Notes under the pieces: model-generated
The model's database searches: none
The model's input: the letters and a program-made list of their open reading frames with translations, nothing else
Told to the model about the DNA's origin: nothing
NCBI GenBank assembly: GCA_963971405.1
Contig: OZ020484.1
Span: 7,626,001 to 7,690,000 of the forward strand
DNA length: 64,000 nt
Origin: Psococerastis gibbosa
Lineage: Eukaryota; Arthropoda; Insecta; Psocodea; Psocidae
Reading direction: 5' to 3'
In this document: positions 22,201 through 37,200 of the stretch, one piece after another
How the letters are laid out: each line of letters begins with the position of its first letter
How positions within the stretch are numbered: position 1 is the stretch's first letter
Translations under genes and position numbers: made by a program

Positions 22201-25200
22201 AAAGCCGTTGGCGGGACATTGAACAACAACAATTTTTTTCTTCATAATTCTGATTTAATTAGAAAAAATACATGTATGGGTACAAGGCCGTGCCCAGGTT
22301 TTTATTTCGGGGGGGGGGGGGGTGTCCAAACAATTTTTTTACGTAATTTATTAATGAATTAATGGATTAACTCTACAAACCATACAGGTTTACATACAAA
22401 AATTCATTTGGGGGGGGGGGGAGGGGGTCTGGACCCCATGGACCACCCCCCTGGGCACGGCCATGTATGGGTAGATAGAGGAATTATTCCTTTATAGAAT
22501 TTCAGAAATAAATACTAAACTATGTGCCTATACCGGGACCATTTTTAAAATGACGTTTGAAGAGAGCACTGCGAAGACAGTGGAGTTGGACCGCTTGCAA
22601 AGGGCGGTAAAAAGTCCGTAATTCTTTCTTTTTATACTCAAGTTCATTCGTAGAACAACTTCTCGATCCTTCCACAAGAGGGATACACAAAATTATACAT
22701 AAAAAATCAGTTTCAATACAGTGGCGAAAGGAATAAAGATGGATTTGTCTTTACGTGAGAGGATCATCTCCCTGAAGAAATATGGTATGTCTCAACGTGA
22801 TATAGGAACCCAGTTTCTGAAATTCTATAAAGGAATGATGCCTCTATCCACCCATCTAGGTAGTTTTTTCTAATCAAATAAGACCCTTATGAAAAAAGTA
22901 TTAAAAAAAAATTAACACTTAAAATATTTCAAAATGGTCCAACCCCGATTGTAGCCTGCAGCTCAGCCCTAGGCTTGTCTCAGCTTCAAATAAATAAATA
23001 AATAAGGACTTATTATTGTGTCTATTACTAAGCCAACCTAGCGGAGTTAGGGCTATAAAGCCCCCTCTTACACTCAACTACGAAGGCCCGGGACCGCCTG
23101 CTTTACATGCCCTCCGAAGCATGGCCAGAAAATGTAGCCAGTGTTAATTATTATCGCTAGATGACAGATTGATATCGGGGACCGAGACCAGTTTGCCTAA
23201 TGATTTAAGCTAATACCAAAGCATTGTAAATAATGTAGAAAATTGATGGGATCGTTGGCATTGGGCAAGGGACCAATGGGCCACATGAGTCTATCACACT
23301 ATCAGTCTGCCCTCTGCCTACGTCGATAAAAAGGCATTCAAGACAGTATTGTCACGTGTAAGAAAGCTAGTACAGTATTACATGTCTGACACGTAGGTGG
23401 GACCTGCTGTAAGTGCTACAATCAAGTTAACTGGCATGTCTTGAATGACGTGAGTCTGATAAATATCTGCTGCATTTCACCTGAACAAATATGGCATCAG
23501 ACGTTTACTGTGGTATCGGCGTAATTCCGCGGCTAAAATGTCAAAGGTTTCTGTAAATATGGGGGGGGGGGGCATAACGTAAGGTATCTGGTCTAAGCTG
23601 AGCGCGGCGAAATTCGTAGTATAGTGGCTAACACGACTCCCCGGTAAGGCGTAGATCGTGGGTTCAAGTTCCACCGGCTTCAGTTTTTTCTTGACTTACT
23701 TGACTTAGGTAGGCGCTTCCAGCCCGGGGGGTCTTTTTGCCGCTGCCACTACACCACGCCATCTCGGACGATCTTCCGCCGCTAGCTTCCAGTCTCGGGT
23801 GCCGGTGGTCCACCCATCTGAGCCTCAGTTTTTTCTTGGTACCCTATTTCAGATATGATGGCATAACGTGTTCATTGGACTCTTGCCCGAACTTGGCTAT
23901 GTCACGCTTACACCTGTTACATTGTGTTAATGGTAAGCTTGTATGAGCATGTCCATTGTCTCTTGAAGCCGGTGTAGGTTGACATTGTGGACTTGTACGA
24001 GTTTGCCATCTGCCACATATAACAAATTCTTTCGGAAACTATACCAGTAATGTCCGAAAATACATGGAGTCGTTGGCGGGACAAGTTTCAATGGACCACT
24101 GTATAATTAGTCCTACGTCCATAAAAAGATCTTGGAATTTGAAAATTTAATACCCTTCTATCGAAGATTGACGATCACCATGGCAATTTGGACTTGCTGC
24201 TGCTCTGGAAAGGGAAGGAGTGCTCTTGCCAAACCACTGCCTCTGGATTTTCATGAAATATATTCTTTTGTCTCAGTCTTATATCTTCCCTTGGATTATT
24301 ACTTGCAGAAGGTGATACTTTTCGTTCCTTATCACGTGACCGAATTATGTTATTTTCCGTTTCATAACCGTAAGCAGCAACTCGGCTTCTTCGTTCTTGG
24401 AAATAGCTCAAATCACCGTTGAATAAATTTCCTTAATGCGATTCAAAGACTGGTTGAACTGGTTTCAAGATCCCACGGCGCCAGGTCTCATGGGAGACAT
24501 TTGCCAGCACTATTAATTTGATCGGGGAACGTAGCCTCAAAGGAAAGCTGCAGAGGGATGATCTGTAAATAAATTATCCTATGGTCTCTTTCGTTGATTG
24601 CTCCCAACCAATCAGATTATTCAAATCATGGGTTTTACATTATTTCCATTCTTCTTCCACGTCTTTCCCTATCCCGTATTTTCAGTGCCGGGTTTGACCT
24701 TGTGGGGGCCCCTGGGCCGGAATTGTGTGGGGGCCCTATCTCGAGCAGAAAAGTCGTGCACCCTTACACGAATATGCCACTATCATTTATGAGAGACGCA
24801 GGATACAAAATAGAGTAGAATACAATAGGGTAAGGCGATTTATCATTAATGCCACGACACGTTCCAAGTTCCTGCCAAATATTTCGACTATAGTTTATTT
24901 ATTTGCTTAGTTTGTTGTTTTTGTTTTTAATCTATTGCGATTTTGTATTTTGCGGCTTTCTGTGGGAGCCCCTTTTACGTGGGGGCCCTGGCCCCATTGC
25001 CAAACCCGGTACTGCTTATTTCCCTATGGATTCCTATTCGCAAACTTTATTTATGATAGGAAAAAAGCGCCTGGAACGACAAACTATATCCTTTAAGGGT
25101 TCCGGCCTGATGAATGTTCGATTTCCAGCCGTCAGCAACATAGTCAGCAAACACTTTTCCCCTAGGGCGGGGTTTCCACCGACCTCTCATTGCAGAATGC

Positions 25201-28200
25201 AAATACGTTGACGTGGTAGCAGACATTCAAGACTTAGGCGGGGTTTCCACTTTCCACCGACCTCTCATTGCAGAATGCAAATGCCATTGACGGATATTTG
25301 AATTTTTCTTTTTATAGAAATCTATTAAAATGTTTGTACTTAACATATCCCATGACGCCATTTTCCCCCCGCTATTATTAATGATATCTGCTACCACGTC
25401 AACGTATGTGCATTCTGCAATGAGAGGTCGGTGTCAATCCCGCCTAAGCGTGATGTTCAGGTATCCGTTGGAGTTTCTCGGTCAAAGCCCTGGCGGAGAA
25501 ATTTTCGTGACTTGAGCCTCTCCCCTTCCCCCTAAAGTATTGTAAAAGTTGAAAATACAGCCTTGAAATGATGTTGGCGTACCTTCTTTTAACAAAACTG
25601 TTGGACCCGAACAATGTCTCTCTGGGGTCTTGTAAAAAAATCGTATATAATAGCCCACTGATGACTTGGCGAAACTATGAGCAGAACGGTCTTACTAAAG
25701 AAGTCCTGCCAGGTAAATTGGTTTGAGCCACTTTTCCCAAAGAACTTCTAATATAATATACTAGAAGTACCATTGGCGCTAGTGTCGCATGGTCATTTGA
25801 TTTCCGCCATTTTTGGGGTCACAGCAGGTGGTATTCTGTATTTTATTTAAAAACTAAGAGAAAATACCATTTTGTTGCCCTGTTGTTATTGCCTATAATT
25901 TAATTTTGCATTTGCTACATTTTAAATTTCATAGTGTACAGTTCAGTTGCTGTTTTGGATGATTGAACTTTTTTGATGCTATTGTTTATTTTTAATCCAC
26001 ATAATTTTCAGCTATTTTGGGAAAGCATATTAATTATAATAATGAAGTTAGACAGCCTAAATATTTAATAAAGACACATTTTTTTGTTTTTTTAAAATTT
26101 GGGTTAGGTACCATAAGATAACTATAGTTTCATTTGGCGCGAAAATGTGAGGCCAAAAGATGGCGGATCTTCTATTGGTCCCCACTTCCGCAAGCAAAGC
26201 ATATGGAGGTGTAAGGGCTTGACTTTTCCATCTCTATGTAGTTCTTAGGCTTGGTCCCATCATCGCTTGAAAAGTCTCGGTATGGAATACTGGAATACTG
26301 CACGCCACCGCCATGCCGTTCAGTATTCTTTACCGAGATTTTTTCAGTTGATAGTATCCGTATTTCGTTAATTGTAGCCAATCGGTATTAGAAAGAAAAA
26401 AGATGAAGAAAATTGTATTTTTTTTCCACGTGGGCGAATTTGGGGCCTTTCGGCCCACTCTTGGGATTAGCCCATAATAAATAATAAATGTTTTACAATA
26501 TGCTATTCCAAATTTAACTCAAAAATAAAATAAAATATGAAACTCAAAGGCCATTACTTTTACACAACATTCACTCACCATACATACCCATAAGGCTTTG
26601 GAACTCGCTGCTGGACCCCTTCAGAAATGAAAAAAAGGTTTAAAGAAGGTTAAGGGTGCTTTTCACGAATATTTTAAGGGCACGTATGGGGTATAATAAA
26701 TAAAAAAAATATTTGCATACAAACAATTCAATGGATGTATCCGAATATAACCTCTTCAGTCGCCTTTGTAGGTAATGCCTGTGTTGAGTTACGACAGGTC
26801 ACCGATCGCATGGCGTGTAGAGGCTCGCACAAGTACGAACAAGCTACCACTATGCCATCGAAGTCCAAAATATGGTCTGTTAGATTTAATTTTTACACCT
26901 TTTTTCAGCTAAATTGTAATTTAATTGGTATATTGTATTGATTATTAAGGGTTAATTGTCGGAGTGGACTGAAAGACCCAAAATTTGCCCATTTTGAAAA
27001 TAAAGTCAATTTTCTTTCTTTCATTTTTTTACAGCTCTACGATCGATATTCCATGATACGTTTAATTTTTTAAATCTTCAAGCCTCTTCTCCCTCTGATT
27101 GTCTGTTAATGGGATTTCAACTCCCTTACTATGAGGTTCATTTGTGACGTCATTTTGTAGATGGCAGCACCAGTTGCAATGATATCAAAGCTTTGATTTT
27201 TCCATAAGCCTCAATAATATTTTAAAATGATTTTATTTATGTATTACTTTAAAGTGATATTTTTCTATAAAGCGTGGAGAATATATATATATTAAATTAT
27301 ATGCAGCGAAATAAGGTCCAGGCATAGTGGAAATATTATAAAAAATATAAAAAGAATTAATTAGATGCTAAGAGCTTAGTTTTCACATACAAACGGCGGC
27401 CATTTTGAATAATATGGATATCGGTTTGTCGGCAGCGAACCTAGTGACCAAAACTGTCCCTACAGAACCTCATTGTAGTATAGTATTATGCGTTGAAACC
27501 TAACCTAATCTTCATCCAATAAAGCTCTAAATTCTGTGACTTATCCATTGAAGGAAGTAGCCCCGGCTATATTGTAACTGTTGTAGTGTCCATGATTTAA
27601 TGCATTTAAATGTTTTGCATAATTAACCGGTCGAGTAACTGTTGATAATGAACTTCTTCATGGCTAATGGCCTATGCAATGAAGCTTTGCTAATGATGCA
27701 CGATATATTTCTAAATATTATACAATTCAATATAGTACTGTAAATATGCATACTGTATATTACTAGTATATCGTCGCCGTTCTTGCAAAAGGCCGTATGT
27801 CGAGACACCCCTACTTTTCAGGAGGCAAAAAAAAACTCTAATTTCTATATTATCGATGTGTCCACATATTCGATTTTGAAGGATCTTCGGCCATATTTAA
27901 TATTTATAATTAATACCACCACTTGATATGGTATTATAGTAACCCCGGTATTAAAATCGCCATGATCGGGCTGCTGGCGGGGTTAAATAAATAAGGGCTT
28001 TTTATTATTTCTATTACTAAGCCAACCTGGCGGAGTTAGGGCTATAAAGCCCTCTCTTACACTAGACTAGGAAGACTCGGGAGTCGGGACCGCCTGCTTT
28101 ACATGTCATCCGAAGCATGGCCAGAAAATGTAGCAAGTGTGGGACTCGAAACAACACCCTTTCGGGTGAAACCACTACTCTACATGCCCTGACTGAGATA

Positions 28201-31200
28201 TTTGATTTTTTTACTTTTTCCCCTCCGATTGTCTCATAATGCACCATTTTATGACGCAGCCTCATTCATATCTAAGATATAGATTTTATCTAGATTCAAG
28301 ATATCTTGAGTGCGGTTGATTGCGAAGGTTGACCTTGAGCAATCAGTTTCGTGTGTGCATTTATCACTATCTGACTAATTTTTATAAATTGTTAGCGATG
28401 TATTTAATTGCATCTACGTCAACCGGAAGCTGGACTGTCAACAAGAGGCGGAGAGCAAGGGCGGATACAGAGGGGGGTTATTACTATTATTATGAAAAAT
28501 AAACTAAAGCGTGTCGAGTCCTGGTCACCCCCGATTTAATCGTGTGACTTTACCATCTTCCCCATGTGGTTCGCAATCCACTATAGTCAGGAGGTCCACC
28601 CTGTCATGAACAAGCTAAGGGGTGCGAACGGCCTTACCATGATGAATGCAGGAGAACAGAGCATGTTTCAAACTGCGGCAAACGGTAGTGTGCACAGCGT
28701 TGGCAGGGGAACCTGGTGGGAATTGATAACGCACTTAGGCAGTATAAGTCGAGTCCTGGTCACCCCCGATTTAATCGTGTGACTTTACCATCTTCCCCAT
28801 GTGGTTCGGAATCCACTATAGTCAGGAGGTCCACCCTGTCAGTCAACTCCCCTTTCCCCCGAGGTGAAAGAGTCTGCCCTTAGGGTGCCTCAAGTTAACA
28901 AACAGACTCACCCCCCCCCCCCCCGGACAGCTGACAGGGTCGCTTAAAGCAGAAATGCTGGAAGTTGGCGTTGGAAACAACACACAACAACCGAACCCTC
29001 CAAAATTGTGTGTTGGATCCGCTCTTGGTGGAAGGGGGGGGGGGGTGAATCTTTAAGTCAGGGGCGTCATTTGTGGACAAATAATGTTCAATTGGGCGCC
29101 TTGCTAGGGGTTTATGGGTTTTAGGGAGACTTTTTCTCTTGTGACCTTTTAGTTCTAACTTAGTATTTTGTATCTACGTATATTGTTGGCTAAGTTATCG
29201 TTTCCTTCGTTGATTATATAAATTTGCGATAGTCTATAGAACGCTTATTGTATTATTCATGAAACCATATACTGATAATTTATAACTGAAGGTTGTATTT
29301 CAAAGATATTTGCAAATTTAGCTTCGTGTGCATAATGTAAATATGCTTAAGGCGGATTCTATAGCTACAATACGATCATTAGATTCCGTACAGCCAGCCA
29401 ATATTTGAAAAATCTAGGGGTTATTTTCGACCAAAATATGACATATAATGAAAGAATTATGTTCACCTCATTCCCCAACAATGTACAAAATAACTTGTCA
29501 TTATTATTTATTTCCTCTTCATAGTTTCTTCTCGAGCATTTTTTTTTTTTTTTACTTTTGTAAATAAGGTTAATCGCATACAATCAATTAAATGATTGTA
29601 TCCGATTTACCTCTTCAGTCGCCTCTGTAGGTTAGTACCCGTGTTGAGTTACGACACGCCTCTGATCGCATGGCATGTAGATCCTCCCACAAGTACAAGC
29701 ATCTTGTCATCGAAGTCAATCTGCGCATCCATTGACTTCACATGCTGCCCCTTGACATCATTGCAGTCTCCTTGACGCTATCCTCTCCACCAGCATTGAA
29801 CTCATTACTTTTTGTTATGTTTCAGCATCCTGGTGGAGAAGAAGTCCTGTTGGAACAGGCTGGACAGGACGCGACAGAGGCGTTTGAGGATGTTGGCCAC
29901 TCAACAGATGCTAGAGAAATGATGATTAAATATAAAGTTGGCGAGCTTCACGCTGTAAGTAACCGAAGCGACCACTAATACTAAATAATTGTATACTTTT
30001 TCATGTAGTAAAGATTTACTTTACAAGTGATCACATAGGTACTGGTGGGCTAAGCAAAGTTATTTTAATATTTTTTTTCGTATTTATACGTTAGTAAAGG
30101 GAAAATTCGAGATTTCAACGGATTTGTACACGTTTAAATAACGGGCACTGAGGATGTGAGGTCGATCGGGTTCCAAAACTGTGGCCAATAATTGATGTTG
30201 GTGGCGGCCACATATTAAGATAAAGAAATCATAACGGGATGGCTCAAACCTACGCCGCTGAGCAAGATGTACCCAATAGCTGGAATTGCTCCCCCAACAA
30301 TGTGGAGAGGTTGAAGCAGACATCAAACAAGAAACACGTGATACACGGCCAAATACCTGCTCCTCGCCGCCTTTCATCAAGAAACATTTTCCTGCGCAGT
30401 CCACCCCTACCGCTAACGTTCCGAGTGATCATACAAGCATGGAGAAACCTTCATCCACAACTGCCCCCTCCCGATGAGAAACTGATGGCAGGCTTTGGCT
30501 TCCCTTTTCCAATCTGGCGAACGTTGAACCGCCTCCGGACCGGAAGTCCGGAACAGCACTCTCGAATACCACCTCTGCCAAGTGGGGATTGCGTGCCGCT
30601 GAGGATGTCCGATGCGACTGCGGGGCTGTTCAGGATACCGCCCACCTGTTGGTCTGCCCACTACTGCCATCTGGTCCCTGCACAATTGACGACCTGCATG
30701 AAGCAAACGACTAGGCCGTCCAAGCTGCTCGATTTTGGACAACCCATTTAAATGCGTGTTTCCATGGACACGCCAAGTAAGTCGCAAAGTATGCCCCTAT
30801 GTCTATGTTGAATGTCTCTTCTTTTTGCAGGATGACCGAAAGGAAACAAAGGAAAAGATCACAAAGGACTGGTCGGATTCGAAGCATGGCGACGATACAG
30901 GGTACGCATTTTGGCGAAAATGCCAAATTCTGTAGCAGCTTGTGTCTTGTGTACGTGTCATCAGCTTTAAACCATTTAGGGTACGCATGGTGCTTTTTAA
31001 AATGCTAAATGGACCTCTTTCATACAGAAAAGTGCTTGCGACCAACCAATCAGGTCGTGCGGCCAATCAAACAAAAAACGGGTAGTTCGCGTGATCTCGC
31101 AACGCTGCTTGTATAGCCGGCAAATTTCTATATGGAAACGGTCCATTTTGTAATAGCGTGTATTTTATGCCCGTCTAATTCGCTTTAAACCATTTAGGGT

Positions 31201-34200
31201 ACGCATGGTGGCGAAAACGCCAAATGGACCTCTTTCGCATAGGAAAGTGCTTGCGGCCAACCAATTAGGTCGTGCGGCCAAACAAAAAGTGGGAAGGTCA
31301 TGTGATCTCTCAATGCTGCATGTATGGCCGGCAATTTGAATTTCTATATGAAAGATGTCCATTTTTAACAGCTTTTATTTTATGCCCATTTAGGGTACGC
31401 ATGGTGGCGATAATGCCGAACGGTTCTATTTCGCATAGAAAAGTGCTTGCGATGCGACCAACTAATCAAAACCAAAATTAGAGGATATGGAAAAAACTGG
31501 GTTTGGCGGGATTCGAACCCACGATCTACGCCTAACCGGGGCGTCGTCTTAACCGCTGGACCACAAGCCCCAGCCAAGTCCAGCGGTTAAGATGACGCCC
31601 CGGTTAGGCGTAGATCGTGGGTTCGAATCCCGCCTAGCCCAGTTTTTTCTATATCCTCTAATTTCGGTTATAACGAGGAGGTTACCTCTTCAACCAAAGT
31701 TAATTTAATGTCAGTGTTATATACCATATAATACTACAATGTAACTAATCAAAACGTCACGTGAATTCTCATTGCTGTATATATGGCCGGCATTTTGATT
31801 TTTTATGCGAAACAGGTTCATTTTGTGTCAGCTTGTATTTTATGCCCATCGTATTAGCTTTAAATCATTTAGGGTACGCATTGTGGCGAAACTGCCAAAA
31901 GGTCCTCTTTCGTATAGAAAGGTGTTTGCAACCAACTATTCAAAACGTTGGAAGGCCACGTGATTTCTCAATGCTGTATGTAAAGCCGGCATTTTTAATT
32001 TCTATTTGAAAGAGGCAGGTTGTGCTTTGTGTGTATTTCGTAAGCTTGCAACGGTTTTAGAAACTGGCCTGCGCTCTGGTGGCGTTTACACTTTTTCAGG
32101 ACCATTGCAAATTGCATGTTTACGTATCATTCTTGAAGGTGATGTGATCGACATGGAATGCATAGAGATAATAAGTAACAAGCGTAAACTCATAAATGTA
32201 ATATTTTCTGCAACAACATCGGGGTGGTTGACCGCCCAATGCTCCCTGGAGGAAGGTACTGCAGGCCACCTGGCCTAATGCCTTGCCCTACATGAAATCA
32301 ACGGCTATAACGACCACTTCGAGTCACGTATGTACTGGGAGGCACGCCGTCAAAGGGCTGAGCAGCCAAGACGGGCATTGGCTGAAGTAAGAAGTACGAG
32401 TACCATAGGAGAACCATTCGAAACAAAATCGAAAAAGTTTTTATTAACGAGAAATTTTATCGCAAAGCAAAAATTGTGGATCAATTAATTTTCTGTGTAA
32501 AGTAGCAAAATTAAACAAATTTGCACAATTTCAACAAAAATATATTAGTGGAGTGCAATTAAACAAAAAAATGGTTAAACCTCAGAATCCAGGGACAGTC
32601 CATGAATATTTATAAAAACTTTGAAAATGTGTTGTTAGTAGTACATAGAAAAATGTTAAAAGAAAACATTTTGCCCGCTCTCAATTATTAACTACAGGGT
32701 GTGGCAGCATAACTTCCTCTTTTTGTAATGCGCGCCATTCGGTCGGTTGATGTCGTAGCGGAGTGTTAGTGGTCTCGTTCGAGAGGCGGGACTATTCACT
32801 TTTGTCATAGGCCTACATAGTTTCGAAGATCAAAACATTTAGATCACGTCCCCCATTCTCGATACATTGAGTATTAGTGGAGCGTCGTAAAACAAAAAAA
32901 TGGAAAAGCCTCTGAATTCAGGGACACTCGATGAATATTTATAAATTTTTTGAAAATGTGTTAGTAGTATATAGAAAAATGTTAAAAATTTTTTTTGCCC
33001 GCTCTCAATTTTTAACTACAGGGTGTTGCAGCATAACTTCCTGTTTTGTAATGCGCGCCATGCGGTTGGAGGATGTCGTAACGTAACGGAGTGTTAGTGG
33101 TCTCGTTCGAGAGGCGGGACTATAAACTTCTGTCTTACATAGTTTTGAAGATCAATACATTAAGATCACGTCTTCCAATCTGGATACAATGAGTATTAGT
33201 GGAGCGCCTTGAGTAAAAAAAAATGGTAATGCCTCGGAATTCAGTCAATGTATATTTATAGTATATAGAAAAATGTAAAAAAAATGCCCCCTCTCAATTT
33301 TAAACTACAGGGTTACCATTTTTTTTTTCATTGTATTGAGAATGGAAGACGTGATGTTAATGTTTTGATCTTCAAAACTATGTAAGACAACTTTATAGTC
33401 CCACCTCTCGAACGAGACCACTTACACTCCGTTACGACATAAACGGACCGAATGGCGTGCATTACAAAACAGGAAGTTACGCTGCCACACCCTGTAGGTA
33501 AAAATTGAGAACGGCCAAAAAATTTTTTTTAACTTTTTTCTATATACTACCAACAACACATTTTCAAATTTTTTATAAATATTCATGGACTGTCCCTGAA
33601 TTCCGAGGCTTTTTCATTTTTTTGTGTTACGGCGCTCCACTAATACTCTAACTAATACTGTATCGAGAATGGGGGACGTGATCTAAATGTTTTGATCTTC
33701 GAAACTATGTAGGCCTATGACAAAAGTGAATAGTCCCGCCTCTCGAACGAGACCACTAACACTCCGCTACGACATTAACCGACCGAATGGCGCGCATTAC
33801 AAAAAGAGGAAGTTATGCTGCCACACCCTGTAGTTAATAATTGAGAGCGGGCAAAATGTTTTCTTTTAACATTTTTCTATGTACTACTAACAACACATTT
33901 TCAAAGTTTTTATAAATATTCATGGACTGTCCCTGGATTCCGAGGCATAAGGCTTACGGCACTCCACTATATATAATTTAAAAAACAATTTTTAATTTTT
34001 TTAATTATATATATTTTTGTGGAAATTGTGCAAATTTGTTTAATTTTACTACTCTACACATTATGTTTCGTTTCCACGAAGTCACGAGAGAAACCCTATA
34101 TTGGACAATTAATTTCCAACAAAAATGGTCTGTACACCTTTCTCTTCAGGGTCCGTATAATTAGCGCCACATCATCATCATCTCTAATCTCCAGTTGCTC

Positions 34201-37200
34201 GGGTGTGATATGTGCGCCTCCTCCACTCTCTCCACTTCTGATTATTTAACACTTCCTCCGGAACCAGTCCCAGATCGTTCTTAGTCTGGTTTCAGTATCT
34301 CTTCCTAGATCTTACTCTTCTTTGTGTTGCCTCTATTTCTTCCTCCAACCAATTCCTCGCGCACATGCTGTATCCATTTGTTTTACGTGTCCAAACCATC
34401 TTCTTCTGGCTCTACAGCCCTTGATGTGCTTTGGGCCTGCTCGACAACACTCCTCCAGTTATCTCGGTTTTGTACAACTCTTCACCATCTACGGTCTCCC
34501 AACTCTACTCATCCTTCCAGCGTATTCAAGGACGTCCGGCCAGTCGTCTTCCCGTCATGCTTGCTTTGTGCATATCTTGTTCGGCATGGGGTCGTCTGAC
34601 ATTCTTACCACGTGACCAAGTTGCAGTTGCAATTTTATAAAGGCGGGGTTTCCACCGACCTCTCATTGCAGAATGCACATACGTTGACCTGGTAGCAGAT
34701 ATCATTAATAAAGGCGGGGTTTCCACCGACCTCTCATTGCAGAATGCAAATGACATTGGCGGAAATTTTTTTTTTTACTCTATGTCATAGTAAAAATTTA
34801 TCAATGATCACAGAGTAAGATCACAAACAAACTAAAATTAAAAAATGGCGTCATGGGATATGTTAAGTACAAACATTTTAATAGATTTCTATAAAAAGAA
34901 AAATTCAAATTTCCGTCAATGTCATGTGCATTCTGCAATGAGAGGTCGGTGGAAAACCCGCCTAAGTCTTGAATGTCTGCTACTACCTCAATGTATGTGC
35001 ATTCTGCAATGAGAGGTCGGTGGAAACCCCGCCAAACCGGACTCTCGTTGTTTCTCATGTGCCACTCTCCGTCTTCCCATAGGGGTCCATAGATCCTCCT
35101 TGTTATCTTTCTTTCCAATATTCGCAGTTTGTTTCCGTCATTGACAGTAAGATTCCAGGTTTAACCATTACAGTCTGCTTCTCGCTAACTTCCCCACCAA
35201 TGGTTCTTCCACCCCGAACTCTTTTCTCACCCCTTCTTGTCCTCTGAGGGGCTCCTCTAATGAACTTCATTGTGCCAAATAATGTCAAAGTCTTGTCTAA
35301 ATCCTGAACCACCACTTATTGCCATACTGATTATCCAGACTAGTATTACAAGCTCCCTGGGCTATTATTATTTTCAACGTAGATAGCTTCTATTCAAGTA
35401 CCATATTATCACTGGATGGTTTTTTGTTGCATTTAGTTTTGACAATGAATGCGATCAAAGATCAAGTAGGCCTGCTTATGCATTCAGTTTGTAATCTGAT
35501 CAATCATACAATGAGTTAAGAGGTCATTCAGGTTTGTTTATCTTTTTATCTATGAGTCTACCACATTCAGATTACTTGCCCATAAGCTATATACAGTACT
35601 TACTTTTGGATCAGGCATCGAAGCGAACGAAAGACCGAGTTTGTAAGATTAAACACATTGTAACGTGGCACTAAACAACTGTTATTATATTATTATATAT
35701 ATTTCTTGCTTTTTAAAGAAAAAAAAGTTGTCATTTTGCCGCCTTTTTAAAATATTGCAGGGGGTCATGACCCCCTCTGTGTCCGCCACTGATTGGACTA
35801 AGGGAAGTGTTTAATTTATTTAAATGCCTGGTCCCGTTAATTGTATATATGAACTATTACAACCAAATACTATGGTATGCATTAAAATGTAGAAGCGCAT
35901 TTCTTACACTACCCACTAATTTATGATTATTCCTGGCTATTGCTCTACTTAGCAAGTTGTAGTCAGCCTTCCAATGAAGGTATGGTGTCCATTAGGGAAA
36001 ATATTTTTCTTTTTTATAAATAAATAAATAAATATAGATTTTTGTTTGTTCTATTACTAAGCCAACCTAGCGGAGTTAGGGCTATAAGCCCTCTCTTACA
36101 CTCAACTAGGAAAGCCTGGGACCGCCTGCTTTACATGCCCTCCGAAGCATGGCCAGAAAATATAGCAAGTGTGGGACTCGAACCAACAACCTTTCGGGTG
36201 AAAGTTGGAGTCCGTTCCACTACTCTACATGTCCTGATATATGTCTACTTTTGAACCCAGGTCTTCGGTTCCATGGTTAGGGGCTGTAAACTCACTAATA
36301 ATTGAGGAGGCTGTTTACAAACATGGCCAACTCCAAGTTGTAGAATTTTTCAGGAGAGCGGATTTTCTGTTGAAAATTTTGATTAAGTTTATGACTAACC
36401 CTAGACTTCTCAGCGCTTCTGTGCGCAATCTGGCTGTTTTTGTCACTTTATTTTACAATGTGTAGGTGGACATTAAAGTTTTCTGCAAGGTCGAACCAAA
36501 ACCCCATTTTGTGAAAAAAATGATGTTGGCCACGTTTGTAACCAAGCTCCTCAATTACAGAAAGCGTTAGAAAGAAAACTTTTGCATACAATACTGCCGT
36601 TCAATTGCAAACTAGTTATAACTTTTTACATATTGCTGGAATCGTCTTAAGATCTAAGCTATAAAAAAATTGCAATCAGCACAATTGAATAAATTTCAGT
36701 CGTTTCCTGTATGCTCTCAGTTTATACGATTTATGTCACCCTGTCAGTCAACTCCCCTTTCCCCCGAGGTGAAGGAGTCTGCCCTTAGGGTGCCTCAAGT
36801 TAACAGACTCACTCCCCCCGCCAGTCTGACAGGGTTGCTTAAAAATCAGAAATGCTGAAAGCAGGCATTGGAAAGAAACAACGTTACACTAGTATTTTAT
36901 ATTATATATAACACTGACATTAAATTAACTTTGGTTGAAGAGGTAACCTCCTCGTTATAACCGAAAACCGTTAGATAGTTGTGTCTAGCAACACGAATCA
37001 TGTCAATTTGAGCATAAGTAGAGGATTTGGCTATTACTAGACTTGTCGGGGCTTGTGGTCCAGCGCTACAGACGACGCCCCGGTTAGGTGTAGATCGTGG
37101 GTTCGAATCCCGCCAAGACCACCAGGGCTTGTGGTCCAGCGGTTAAGACTACGCGCCGGTTAGGCGTAGATCGTGGGTTCGAATCCAGCCAAGCCCAGTT

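Noticed and set aside
30239-30751. 170-codon plus-strand frame as a host gene
   Set aside because: Its middle matches the LNRLRTG end of a LINE in this frame, and the continuation lies in another frame: a frameshifted retrotransposon remnant inside cytochrome b5 intron 2.
30899-32020. CRISPR-like direct repeats
   Set aside because: Units are ~200 bp, diverged, and in a eukaryotic intron; no short repeat/spacer pattern.
37122-37196. Possible functional tRNA gene
   Set aside because: Acceptor and T arms can pair, but the same sequence recurs as decayed dispersed copies, position 33 of the anticodon loop is not T, and a SINE body follows.
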